Source of the DNA: Nocardioides baculatus
GTDB lineage: Bacteria; Actinomycetota; Actinomycetes; Propionibacteriales; Nocardioidaceae
Direction of reading: 5' to 3'
Assembly: GCF_016735675.1 (NCBI RefSeq)
Contig: NZ_JAERSG010000002.1
Location: 496,001 to 560,000 of the forward strand
Length of the DNA stretch: 64,000 nt
A model generated the notes under the pieces. It saw nothing but the letters and a program-made list of their open reading frames with translations. It made no database searches and had not been told where the DNA came from. Each line of letters starts with the position of its first letter. The stretch's first letter is position 1. Both the position numbers and the translations under genes were made by a program. Shown here piece after piece: positions 7,508 through 15,889 of the stretch.

Positions 7508-10024
7508 GTGAGCGACCGGATCGCCGACATCTACGGAGCTCGTACGCCGCACACGAAGGGCACGGTGTGGCCTGCGCGAGTGGACCAGTTCCTCGACCCG
7601 GGGGTCGATGAGGGAAGTGTCGACTCCTGGGTGCAGTCGGCCTGCCTGCTGTGCAGCAACGGCTGCGGCGTCGACATCGCGGTCAAGGACGGCCGCATGG
7701 TCGGGGTCCGAGGCCGCGCGACCGACGTGGTCAACCACGGCCGCCTCGGCCCGAAGGGCCTCTACGGGTCCACCCGATGGGCGAACTCCAGCGACCGGCT
7801 GACCCGACCGCTGGTGCGCGAGGGCGGGCGGCTCGTCGAGACCGACTGGGAGACCGCCATGGGACGCATCGTGGACCGGTCGAAGTCCCTCCTCGACGCC
7901 AAGGGGCCCCTGAGCCACGGCTTCTACACCTCGGGGCAGCTGTTCCTCGAGGAGTACTACGCCCTCGCCGTCATCGGCAAGGCCGGGATCGGCACGCCCC
8001 ACATGGACGGCAACACCCGGCTGTGCACCGCCACCAGTGCCGCGGCGTTCAAGGAGTCCTTCGGCGCCGACGGCCAGCCCGGCTCCTACACCGACATCGA
8101 GCACTGCGACGCGGTCTTCCTCTACGGCCACAACATGCCCGAGACCCAGACCGTCCTCTGGGCACGCATCCTCGACCGCACGCGCGGCGACGACCCGGCG
8201 AGGATCGTGTGCGTCGACCCACGACGCACCCTGGTCGCCATGGAGGCCGAGCGCACCGGCGGCGTGCACCTCGCGCCGCGCGTGGGCACCAACCTCGCGT
8301 TGATGAACGGCCTGACCCACGAGCTCCTCGTGAACGGATGGGTCGACCAGGATTGGGTGGCCGCGCACACGCTCGGCCTCGACGACCTCCGGTCCACGGT
8401 CGAGCCCTACACCCCCGAGCACGTCGCCGACATCTGCGGTGTGGACCCCGAAGACGTGCGCCGCGCGGCGCGGATCTTCGGCGAGAGCGAGGCCGTGCTC
8501 TCGACCGTCCTGCAGGGCTTCTACCAGTCGCACCAGGCCACGGCCGCCTCCGTCGCCGTACACAACCTGCACCTGCTGCGCGGGATGATCGGCCGTCCTG
8601 GCGCCGGCATCCTGCAGATGAACGGCCAGCCCACCGCCCAGAACAATCGCGAGTGCGGCGCCGACGGCGACCTACCGGGCTTCCGCAACTGGGACAACCC
8701 CCACCACGTGCAGCAGCTCGCCGACGCCTGGGACGTCGACGTCATGACCATCCCGCACTGGGCACCGCCCACCCACGCGATGCAGATCTTCTCCTACGCC
8801 GAGACCGGCTCCATCGAGCTCCTGTGGATCTCGGCGACGAACCCGGCGGTGTCGATGCCCGAGTCGGCGCGGATCCGTCGCATCCTCGAAGGCGACCAGT
8901 GCTTCGTCGTGGTGCAGGACCTCTTCCTCACTGAGACCGCGGAGCTCGCCGACGTCGTACTGCCCGCCGCCGGGTGGGGTGAGAAGACCGGCTGCTTCAC
9001 CAACGTCAACCGGACCGTCCACCTGTCCGAGAAGGCCGTCGACCCGCCCGGGGAGGCCAAGAGCGACCTCGACATCTTCTTGATGTACGCCGACCGCATG
9101 GGCTTCACCAACCGGTCCGGTGAGCCGCTGCTCGGCTGGCGAACAGCCGAGGAGGCCTTCGACGCGTGGGCGGCCATCACCGCCGGCCGGCCGGTCGACT
9201 ACACCGGCCTGTCCTACGACAAGCTCCGCGGCCCCACGGGCATCCCGTGGCCGGTCAACAAGGAGCACCCCGACGGCACCGACCGGCTCTACGCCGACGC
9301 CGTCTTCCCGACCGACACCGACTACTGCGAGACCTACGGCCACGACCTCATCACCGGCGGCACCGTGACCGAACAAGAACACCGCGCCATGCGCCCCGCC
9401 GGACGGGCCTTCCTCAAGGGCGCGCCGTACACCCCACCACACGAGGAGCCGTCCGACGACTTCCCGCTGCGGTACACCACCGGTCGCACCGTCTACCAGT
9501 TCCACACCCGCACCAAGACCGGCCGCTCCGCCGACCTCAACCGGGCGGCACCGGACGCGTGGGTCGAGATCTCCCCAACCGACGCAGATGCTCGCGGCAT
9601 CGCCGAAGGCGACTGGGTACGCGTGAAATCCCCCCGCGGTGCCATCGAAGTCCGCGCCAGGGTCGGTGACGTCATGGACGGCGCGGTGTTCGCACCGTTC
9701 CACTACGGCCACTGGGAGCCGGCCGCCGCCGCCGGGGGAGGACACGACGACGCCAACCACCGGCTCGCTAACGAGCTCACCATGACCGTCTGGGATCCAG
9801 TGTCGAAGCAACCGACCTTCAAGACCGCCGCGTGCCAGGTGACCCGCTTGCGCGCAAGCGACGGCCCCGCTCCTGCCCCCACCACGGGCGCATCCGCACC
9901 AGCCGAGCGTGACCTGGCGCCCCGACGCCGTCCGCGCCCCACCCAAGGCGGTGGGCCGACCACCAGCACCACGCTTACCGAAACCCCGACCTACCCGCTC
10001 GACCCCGCTCAGGAGGACAGCTGA
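7508..10024 (+). CDS. Molybdopterin oxidoreductase, nitrate reductase/formate dehydrogenase type
   Basis: The 838-residue protein belongs to the Mo-bis-MGD (DMSO reductase) family, closest in motif style to NasA/NapA. An N-terminal iron-sulfur segment has Cys46, Cys49 and Cys53, but the usual fourth ligand in the GxLCxKG position is Gly81 (GRLGPKG). The probable molybdenum ligand is Cys173 in NTRLCTATS. The C-terminal MopB-binding beta barrel is present (about 600-780), followed by a Pro/Thr-rich tail of about 60 residues. There is no Tat signal, so it should be cytoplasmic. Substrate may be nitrate, formate or another small oxidant/reductant. AAGGAGG fits the GTG at 7508; an ATG at 7502 is too close to it. 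It is coupled to the next gene by TGATG. Confidence 0.85.
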   Translation: MSDRIADIYGARTPHTKGTVWPARVDQFLDPGVDEGSVDSWVQSACLLCSNGCGVDIAVKDGRMVGVRGRATDVVNHGRLGPKGLYGSTRWANSSDRLTRPLVREGGRLVETDWETAMGRIVDRSKSLLDAKGPLSHGFYTSGQLFLEEYYALAVIGKAGIGTPHMDGNTRLCTATSAAAFKESFGADGQPGSYTDIEHCDAVFLYGHNMPETQTVLWARILDRTRGDDPARIVCVDPRRTLVAMEAERTGGVHLAPRVGTNLALMNGLTHELLVNGWVDQDWVAAHTLGLDDLRSTVEPYTPEHVADICGVDPEDVRRAARIFGESEAVLSTVLQGFYQSHQATAASVAVHNLHLLRGMIGRPGAGILQMNGQPTAQNNRECGADGDLPGFRNWDNPHHVQQLADAWDVDVMTIPHWAPPTHAMQIFSYAETGSIELLWISATNPAVSMPESARIRRILEGDQCFVVVQDLFLTETAELADVVLPAAGWGEKTGCFTNVNRTVHLSEKAVDPPGEAKSDLDIFLMYADRMGFTNRSGEPLLGWRTAEEAFDAWAAITAGRPVDYTGLSYDKLRGPTGIPWPVNKEHPDGTDRLYADAVFPTDTDYCETYGHDLITGGTVTEQEHRAMRPAGRAFLKGAPYTPPHEEPSDDFPLRYTTGRTVYQFHTRTKTGRSADLNRAAPDAWVEISPTDADARGIAEGDWVRVKSPRGAIEVRARVGDVMDGAVFAPFHYGHWEPAAAAGGGHDDANHRLANELTMTVWDPVSKQPTFKTAACQVTRLRASDGPAPAPTTGASAPAERDLAPRRRPRPTQGGGPTTSTTLTETPTYPLDPAQEDS

Positions 10025-10485
10025 TGCCACACTTGGCGACCTACATCGGGCTGGCCGACCACAGCGAACAGACCCTCGCCGACTCGTTCCGCACCGTCGC
10101 CGAGGGCCACGCCCGGGCGGCCGACGTGTTCCACACCTGCCGCCTCCTCGCAGGCTGGTCCGACGAACACCGCACGGCACTGGCACCCATCATCGAGCGC
10201 TACGGTGAAGCCGACGTCGACGAACCCGAACGCCTCCACGCCGCCGGCCTCGCCGAGAGCCGAGACGGTGACATCGGGTTGTTGCGCGACCTGCAAGACC
10301 TCCACGTCCTCGCAACCCTCGTGCAGACGACCTGGACCGTCATCGCCCAAGGAGCACAAGGGCTGCGCGACCACGAGCTGCTTGACGTCGCCACCAGCTC
10401 CAACGCGCACACTGCACGCCAACTGACCTGGCTCAACACCCGACTGAAGGCCGCCGCCCCACAGGCACTCATCGTCGCCCCATGA
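10024..10485 (+). CDS. Helical partner protein of the molybdopterin oxidoreductase, function unknown
   Basis: The 153-residue protein is almost all helical by composition, starts right on the oxidoreductase stop (TGATG) and has several His and Glu residues spread through four predicted helices (HSEQTLADSF, VAEGHARAADVFHTC, DEHRTALAPIIERY). This pattern resembles small ferritin- or hemerythrin-like four-helix proteins, but no full metal-ligand set can be read. Tight coupling suggests it works with the molybdoenzyme, as an assembly factor or electron-transfer helper. No family name is recognised with confidence. Confidence 0.65.
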   Translation: MPHLATYIGLADHSEQTLADSFRTVAEGHARAADVFHTCRLLAGWSDEHRTALAPIIERYGEADVDEPERLHAAGLAESRDGDIGLLRDLQDLHVLATLVQTTWTVIAQGAQGLRDHELLDVATSSNAHTARQLTWLNTRLKAAAPQALIVAP

Positions 10486-10907
10486 GTTGCCACCGTGCCT
10501 GGCCGCCCATTCGGCGGACTCCCAGGAGTATCTGAAGCGTCACGGGTCTAATGCCGCTCCCGATTGAGGCTAGGGGATTAGCGTCTTGCCGAAGAAGTGT
10601 CGGTCCATAGTAGGGGTCACCGTCGAGGGGCGGGCCCTATCGCGTGTTGGCAGGGGAGCAACTTGGAGCAGGGGATATGTGGCACCTGGCATCGCGTAAG
10701 CGGGTGCACGAGCGCAGTCGGGTGCTCCGGTGGCAGGCCCGCGTTCGAATCCCGGGGGAATACGGGGGGAAGTTGTGCCCGCCGGCCCCGCTCACGCGCT
10801 CACCGACAGCGACCGCGACTAGTGCGGGCTTGGTAACAACGAGATGGTCAAAACAAGTAACCGCAGGTCAAGGCCGGAGTTCGGTGTGGTATGCGGCGTT
10901 GCGCTTG
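10486..10907. other. Gene-free stretch left of the tRNA remnant
   Basis: No credible coding frame is seen. One T-loop-like sequence (GTTCGAATCCC, about 10743-10753) follows a D-arm-like stretch but cannot be folded into a tRNA. The base pattern is less codon-like than the flanks, as expected of decayed mobile DNA. Confidence 0.4.
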
Positions 10908-10970
10908 GGTGCCCCAGGCAAGAGTCGAACTTGCGACCTTTCGCTTAGGATGCGGCTGCTCTATCCACCG
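10908..10970 (-). other. Attachment-site-like remnant of tRNA-Arg(CCU)
   Basis: Read on the minus strand, this is the 3' three quarters of a tRNA-Arg. It has GGATAGAGC of the D-arm, an anticodon loop with CCU (10949-10947), a perfect T-arm (GCAAG-TTCGACT-CTTGC) and the acceptor 3' strand CTGGGGC followed by ACC. The 5' acceptor strand is missing, and the lower anticodon stem no longer pairs. That is what remains at one end of an element that integrated into a tRNA gene. The broken 5' side faces the integrase at 11137, so element DNA should lie to the right. Confidence 0.6.
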
Positions 10971-11136
10971 CCACGGTTCAGACATCCGCTGCGACTGACT
11001 AAGGGTCAGGGCGTCAGCATGTGCATAGGTGGCAGGTGCGCACCGTCGCCAGAGGGGCATCTGATGGCAACGGCACACATCGCGGCCGAGTCCATGACCC
11101 CTGATAGCCCGCCAGGCGGCCGGAGGCCGGAGGCCG
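10971..11136. other. Short gene-free DNA between att remnant and integrase
   Basis: This 166-bp stretch contains no start-supported ORF. GGCCGGAGGCCGGAGGCC (about 11117-11134) is a small repeat just past the integrase stop and could form a hairpin, but it has no T tract. Confidence 0.35.
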
Positions 11137-12237
11137 TCAGAGGCGTTTGAGGGCCATGTCTGAGAGAGCTTCTGCTATGACCTTGTCCCGGTTCTTCGCG
11201 GCGTGTTGGTACCGCAACGCGGCGCCGGCGGTCGAGTGTCCGAGACGTGCCATGAGCTCGGCGAGCGTGGCGCCAGTGCTGGCGGCAAGTACGGCGCCGG
11301 TGTGGCGAAGGTCGTGGAAGCGGAGGTCGGGTCGGCCGGCCTCGGCGCGCGCCTTGTAGAACACCTTGTAGAGCGTGGCGGGGGCCAGGTGCTTGGTGGG
11401 GTCGCCTGCCGCGGGAAACAGCAGACCTTCTCGGCCTCCCGTGATGTTGCTGGCTAAGTGGCTCTTGACCGTGGGTATCAGGTGCGGAGGGATGGCGACG
11501 TCACGAGTGCCTGCGTCGGACTTCGGCGTGCCAACGACGAACTCCCCGTCGACCCGCACCACCGCGCGACGTACCTTCACGACACCTCGGGTGAGGTCTA
11601 CGTCGTGTCGACGTAGCTCGGTGAGTTCCCCAAACCGGAGGCCGCACCAAGCGGCGAGCAGCACCATCAGCTGGTAGCGCTCCGGCATGGCCTTTGCGAG
11701 TGCCTCGATCTCCGGCAGGGTGGCGGGCTCGATCTGTTTGGCGCGTTTGACGTTGCCCGCACCGCGGATATGGCACGGATTGTGGGTGATCAGGCGACGC
11801 TGTACGGCGTCGCCGAGGATGGTGCGTAGGAGGCCGTAGGCGTGAGCTCGCGACGTAGGGGCCGCATCGCCGAGTCGGTAGTACCAGTCATCGATGAGGT
11901 CGGCGGTGATGTGCTTGAGCGCGATGTTCTCGAACGTAGGCAGCAGCTTGGCGTCGAGCATCTTGCGGTAGTGGTACCGGCTGCGCGGCTTCAGGGTTCG
12001 ATTCGTCAGCCAGCGTTCTGCGTGCTCACCGAAGGTGATCGGCGGCCTGGTGGTCGGCGGGGTCCAGTCGTCCCTGCTGATCTCGCGGCGCCTGTCGGTG
12101 AGCCAACCCTCGGCGTCCTCGGCAGCCTCGAACGTGACGGGTGCCTTGTGCCGCATCGTGTCGGGACCCAGGTATGAGGCTTGCCAGCGGCCCGATGGAA
12201 GCTTGCGGATGGTCCCGAAACCGCGTCTGCGCGTCAT
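11137..12237 (-). CDS. Tyrosine recombinase/phage-type integrase
   Basis: The 366-residue protein has the three usual parts: an N-terminal arm-binding AP2-like region (1-60), a core-binding SAM-like domain (about 66-150) and a catalytic domain (about 170-360). The catalytic set is intact: Arg201 (CGLRFGEL), Lys239, His308 and Arg311 (HDLRHTG), His334 (LGHST) and Tyr343 (RYQH). It should cut and rejoin DNA at a tRNA-associated att site. It points at the tRNA-Arg remnant about 170 bp away, and direct repeats that could be arm sites lie upstream of its start. A GAGGGGA stretch precedes the ATG at some distance. No excisionase gene was found nearby. Confidence 0.92.
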   Translation of the reverse strand: MTRRRGFGTIRKLPSGRWQASYLGPDTMRHKAPVTFEAAEDAEGWLTDRRREISRDDWTPPTTRPPITFGEHAERWLTNRTLKPRSRYHYRKMLDAKLLPTFENIALKHITADLIDDWYYRLGDAAPTSRAHAYGLLRTILGDAVQRRLITHNPCHIRGAGNVKRAKQIEPATLPEIEALAKAMPERYQLMVLLAAWCGLRFGELTELRRHDVDLTRGVVKVRRAVVRVDGEFVVGTPKSDAGTRDVAIPPHLIPTVKSHLASNITGGREGLLFPAAGDPTKHLAPATLYKVFYKARAEAGRPDLRFHDLRHTGAVLAASTGATLAELMARLGHSTAGAALRYQHAAKNRDKVIAEALSDMALKRL

Positions 12238-12363
12238 GCCTCATGTCCCCTCGCGTGCAACAACGTGCAACAAGGATGGCAGGAAGTGTCCGATTCCGTC
12301 CACACCGAGAGGCGATACAAGATTACGTTTCCGCAGGTCAGGGGCACAATCGTCCACCTACGT

Positions 12364-12410
12364 CCAGTATCGCCTCGAGTGCGGCAATAAAATTCGAACC
12401 CAGTATCGCC
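12364..12410. repeat. Direct repeats CCAGTATCGCC (candidate integrase or excisionase arm sites)
   Basis: Exact 11-bp copies lie at 12364-12374 and 12400-12410, 36 bp apart. The inverted partner GGCGATAC is at 12311-12318. Position just upstream of the integrase start fits arm-type binding sites, but this is inference. Confidence 0.5.
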
Positions 12411-12428
12411 CACCCGAGACACCCAGAG

Positions 12429-12448
12429 CCGCGCTACACGTAGCGCGG
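12429..12448. promoter_or_regulatory. Perfect palindrome, 9-bp arms
   Basis: CCGCGCTAC-AC-GTAGCGCGG can form a hairpin or serve as a dimer-binding site. It lies about 100 bp before the phosphodiesterase gene. There is no run of T, so an intrinsic terminator is less likely than an operator. Confidence 0.4.
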
Positions 12449-12552
12449 AGCGAGCCCGGACGGCTCCGGCGTCCTCCAGTGGCCCCGGAGACGTCACGCG
12501 GCGTTCATCGCGCCGTCGGCGCACCGCCGCCCCGGCGCGGTGGGCTCTCGAC

Positions 12553-13662
12553 ATGACCTCTCGGACCTCGTTCGTCGCCTCGAGCGCAACCCTCGCCCTC
12601 ACCACCGTCCTCACCACCGTCCTCGCCAGCGTCCTCAACACGGCACCGGCCAGCGCCGCTCCTGCGGCCGACACCGTGCCGTCGCTGGTCGAGCCGGTCC
12701 TGATCGGCCACCGCGGCGCTTCCGGCTACCGGCCGGAGCACACCCTGGCGGCCTACGAGCTCGCCATCGAGCAGGGGGCCGACTACATCGAGCCCGACCT
12801 CGTCTCGACCAGGGACGGCGTGCTGGTCGCCCGCCACGAGAACGAGATCGGCGGCACCACGGACGTCGCCGAGCACCCCGAGTTCGCCGACCGACGCACC
12901 ACCAGGACCATCGACGGCAGGTCCGTCACCGGCTGGTTCACCGAGGACTTCACCTACCGGGAGCTGCGCACGCTCCGCGCGAACGAGCGGCTGCCGCTGG
13001 TGCGCCCGGACAACACGGCGTACGACGGCCAGGAGCGCATCCCCACCCTCGACGAGGTCATCAAGCTGGCCCGCCGCGAGGGCGTGGGCATCTACCCGGA
13101 GACCAAGCACCCGACCTACTTCGACTCCATCGGCCTCTCGCTCGAGGAGCCACTGGTCGCCGCACTCGAGAAGCGGCAGTGGGACGACGCGGACGACCCG
13201 GTGATCATCCAGTCCTTCGAGACCGCCAACCTCCGCGACCTCGACACCATGGTCGACGTCCCGCTCGCGCAGCTCGTCGACGCGAGCGGAGCGCCGTACG
13301 ACCTCGTCGCCGCCGGCGACCCGCGCACCTACACCGACCTGCTCACGCCGGCCGGTCTGGCCGCCATCGCGTCCTACGCCGACGGCGTCGGGGTGAACAA
13401 GGACCGGGTGCTGCCGCGCACCGGCGGCGCCACGACCGTGCCCAGCGCCGTCGTGCCGGACGCCCACGCCGCGGGCCTGGTCGTGCATGTCTGGACGCTG
13501 CGCCGGGAGAACCAGTTCATGGCGACCAACTTCCGGATCGGCACCGACCCGAACGCCCCCGGCGACCTCGCGGCCGAGGCACGCGCGTTCCTCGACGCAG
13601 GCGTCGACGGGATCTTCAGCGACAACCCCGACCTCGTGGCCGGGGTGCTCGACGCGCGCTGA
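12553..13662 (+). CDS. Secreted glycerophosphodiester phosphodiesterase (GlpQ type)
   Basis: The 369-residue protein begins with a Sec signal peptide (hydrophobic about 8-30, cleavage near APASA-A at 31-36). The GDPD barrel follows with the catalytic HRGASGYRPEHT, the metal pair YIEPDL and the second histidine in ARHENEI. It should hydrolyse deacylated phospholipids outside the membrane to glycerol 3-phosphate and an alcohol, supplying carbon and phosphate. Length and insertions (TIDGRSVTGWFTED) match periplasmic/extracellular GlpQ rather than the short cytoplasmic UgpQ. The ribosome site is weak (GGTGGG). The next gene also encodes a secreted protein, in the same direction. Confidence 0.88.
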   Translation: MTSRTSFVASSATLALTTVLTTVLASVLNTAPASAAPAADTVPSLVEPVLIGHRGASGYRPEHTLAAYELAIEQGADYIEPDLVSTRDGVLVARHENEIGGTTDVAEHPEFADRRTTRTIDGRSVTGWFTEDFTYRELRTLRANERLPLVRPDNTAYDGQERIPTLDEVIKLARREGVGIYPETKHPTYFDSIGLSLEEPLVAALEKRQWDDADDPVIIQSFETANLRDLDTMVDVPLAQLVDASGAPYDLVAAGDPRTYTDLLTPAGLAAIASYADGVGVNKDRVLPRTGGATTVPSAVVPDAHAAGLVVHVWTLRRENQFMATNFRIGTDPNAPGDLAAEARAFLDAGVDGIFSDNPDLVAGVLDAR

Positions 13663-13756
13663 CCCGCGCCGCCCGGGGACGATCGTCACGCGGGTCCGCG
13701 CTGGCGTTCACCGCGACGTCGCCGGTGCGTCACCGCCGCTTCCTAGCGTGCGGCCC

Positions 13757-15463
13757 ATGACATCCACCCCCCGTTCCCGGCGCCTCGCGGCGCTCGCCAC
13801 CACGACCGCCCTCTGCGCGGCGCTGCCCCTCGGGACCGCCACGGCGGCCCTCGTCACCGACCCCGTGCAGACCTCCGCGCCCGGCGCGGCGATCGCGCTG
13901 GCCCCGGTCGGCACCTACGAGACGGGGGTGTTCGACGAGTCGGCAGCGGAGATCGTCGAGTACTACGCGGCCGGCGAGCGACTCCTGGTCGTCAACGCCG
14001 CCCAGGCCAAGGTCGAGGTGCTGGACGCCTCGGACGCCACCGCGCCCACGAAGCTGTTCGACCTCCAGACCACCGGCGTCGCAGCGTCCGACGGCACCAC
14101 GGTCGACGCCGGGGCGGTGGCCAACTCGGTGGCGGTCCGCGAGGACGGGCTCGGCGTGATCGCCGTCGAGGCCGACGACAAGACCGACAACGGCTGGCTC
14201 GTCTTCTTCGACGCTGCCGGTGACGGCGCCGCGCTCGGTGCGGTCCGGGTCGGCGCGCTGCCCGACATGGTCACCATCACCCCCGACGGCTCCCGCGCCG
14301 TCGTCGCCAACGAGGGCGAGCCTGCCGAGGACTACTCGGTCGACCCGGAGGGCACGGTCTCGGTCGTCGACCTTCCCGCGTCGGTCTCGGCACCCGCGCA
14401 GTCGGCGGTCCGCTCCGCGGGCTTCCACGCCTTCGAGGGCGCCGCGCTGCCCGGTGGCATCCGCGTCTACGGCGGTCGCGTCGACGCGGGCACCGGCACG
14501 CCGACGTACCCGGTCTCGGAGAACCTCGAGCCGGAGTACGTCGCGGTCGACCAGCAGTCGAGGACGGCGTACGTCACCCTCCAGGAGGCGAACGGTGTCG
14601 CCGTCGTCGACCTCCGCTCGGCCTCGGTCCGGGACGTCTGGTCGCTCGGCACGGTCGACCGCTCCAAGGTCCCCTTCGACGCGAGCGACCGGGACGGCGT
14701 GGCCATCCGCACCTACGCCAACGTGCGGACCTTCCGCCAGCCCGACGCGATCGTGGCGTACCAGGTCAGGGGCGCGACCTACCTGGTCACGGCCAACGAG
14801 GGTGACACCCGCGACTGGGACGGCTACTCCGAGGAGGTCCGGGTCGGTGACCTGGGCAAGAACGGACTCAAGCCCGCCTGCGACGCGGTCAGGGCGGGCG
14901 ACGGGTTCGCGAACGTGGGCCGGCTGAAGATCACCAAGGCCGACGGCCTCAACGCCGCTGGCACCTGCTACGACACGCTCTACGGCTTCGGCGGCCGCGA
15001 CATCTCGGTCTTCACCAGCGACGGCACGCTCGTGTCGGACACTGGCGACCAGCTCGAGCGCATCACCTCCGGCACTGCAGGTGTCCTGTTCAACTCCGAC
15101 CACGGCACCTCGTCGGCCGACAACCGCAGCGACGACAAGGGACCCGAGCCCGAGGGCGTCGCGATCGGCAAGGTCAACGGGCGCACCTACGCCTTCGTCG
15201 GCCTCGAGCGCGTCGGCGGCGTGATGGTCCACGACGTCACCGACCCGGCCCGTCCCCAGTTCGTCACCTGGGTGAACAACCGGAGCTTCGCGGCCAACGG
15301 GTCGAGCGACCTCGCCGCGGCCGGCGACCTGGGTCCGGAGGGGATCACCTTCATCGCCGGCGACGACTCACCGACGGGGCGACCGCTCGTGGCGGTCGGC
15401 AACGAGGTCTCCGGCAGCACCACGCTGTTCGACGTCACGAAGGCCGTCAGGCGCGGCCGCTGA
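13757..15463 (+). CDS. Secreted choice-of-anchor I family protein (beta-propeller, phosphatase-associated)
   Basis: The 568-residue protein has an N-terminal signal peptide (residues 1-32) and then a repeated strand pattern typical of the choice-of-anchor I family, often described as alkaline-phosphatase-like or mesenchyme-specific-glycoprotein homologues. Visible blocks include VTITPDGSRAVVANEGEP, EPEYVAVD and TANEGDTRDWDGYSEE, all known from this family, and GPEPEGVAIG near the C-terminus. It probably forms a cell-surface propeller; a catalytic role is unproven. No sorting signal or C-terminal anchor is seen, so it is likely released or wall-associated. It sits 94 bp after the phosphodiesterase gene, hinting at a joint role in external phosphate use. 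Confidence 0.8.
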   Translation: MTSTPRSRRLAALATTTALCAALPLGTATAALVTDPVQTSAPGAAIALAPVGTYETGVFDESAAEIVEYYAAGERLLVVNAAQAKVEVLDASDATAPTKLFDLQTTGVAASDGTTVDAGAVANSVAVREDGLGVIAVEADDKTDNGWLVFFDAAGDGAALGAVRVGALPDMVTITPDGSRAVVANEGEPAEDYSVDPEGTVSVVDLPASVSAPAQSAVRSAGFHAFEGAALPGGIRVYGGRVDAGTGTPTYPVSENLEPEYVAVDQQSRTAYVTLQEANGVAVVDLRSASVRDVWSLGTVDRSKVPFDASDRDGVAIRTYANVRTFRQPDAIVAYQVRGATYLVTANEGDTRDWDGYSEEVRVGDLGKNGLKPACDAVRAGDGFANVGRLKITKADGLNAAGTCYDTLYGFGGRDISVFTSDGTLVSDTGDQLERITSGTAGVLFNSDHGTSSADNRSDDKGPEPEGVAIGKVNGRTYAFVGLERVGGVMVHDVTDPARPQFVTWVNNRSFAANGSSDLAAAGDLGPEGITFIAGDDSPTGRPLVAVGNEVSGSTTLFDVTKAVRRGR

Positions 15464-15788
15464 TCCCGCGCTGTGCCGGCACGCGGGGGCGGGAGTCCGC
15501 CTCCGCGTGCACCGCGCCCGCCTCGGCGGCGGGGTCGGCGGAGAGCAGGGCGTGGGTGCGGTCGTCGTTGGCCCACGCCGCGTGCGAACGGTGGCAGCGA
15601 CGGTCCGGGTGCGGGCACCGGGTGCTGCAGGCGGTCCGCCACGTCACCGTACGGCTCCCGGGGAGCGCGGCGAGCGTGCCCGGCACGTAGAGCTCCGGGT
15701 CGTGGTCGAGCGAGGCGATGACGTCGTGCGCGACCGCCGTGGCGACGGCGCTCGTTCCGACCTCGGTGTGGTGTGGTGTGCGGGGCAC
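15447..15788 (-). CDS. Small Cys/His-containing protein of unknown function
   Basis: A 113-residue frame starts at GTG 15788 with GAGAGGAAA five bases upstream, which supports real translation. The middle holds CSTRCPHPDRRCHRSH, a cluster that could bind one zinc, in a setting of short helices. The C-terminal 30 residues are low-complexity. Its 3' end overlaps the convergent propeller gene by 17 bp. It lies 100 bp downstream of the phosphatase gene on the same strand. I do not recognise the family. Confidence 0.5.
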   Translation of the reverse strand: MPRTPHHTEVGTSAVATAVAHDVIASLDHDPELYVPGTLAALPGSRTVTWRTACSTRCPHPDRRCHRSHAAWANDDRTHALLSADPAAEAGAVHAEADSRPRVPAQRGISGRA

Positions 15789-15889
15789 TGTTTCCTCTCG
15801 TGGGTGGTGGCGCCGACCCGAGTCAGCACCATGTCCACTACCCACCACCACCGCGTGGTAAACGCCTGTTCACCCAAGAAGTGAAGATT

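Larger units (their letters stand above)
12238..12552. other. Gene-free DNA upstream of the integrase
   Basis: No gene is seen in these 315 bp. They hold two direct copies of CCAGTATCGCC, an inverted GGCGATAC at 12311-12318, and a strong palindrome at 12429-12448. A second, weaker dyad (GAGCC/GGCTC, about 12451-12465) follows. The right end of the integrated element may lie here, but no intact tRNA gene is present. Confidence 0.45.

Noticed and set aside
10725..10762. Possible second tRNA gene on the plus strand (T-loop-like GTTCGAATCCC)
   Set aside because: The T-stem has a mismatch and neither an acceptor stem nor an anticodon arm can be built around it.
1..10907. The whole left region as the integrated element next to the tRNA remnant
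   Set aside because: The missing 5' side of the tRNA remnant faces right, so by att geometry the element DNA lies on the integrase side, not on the left.
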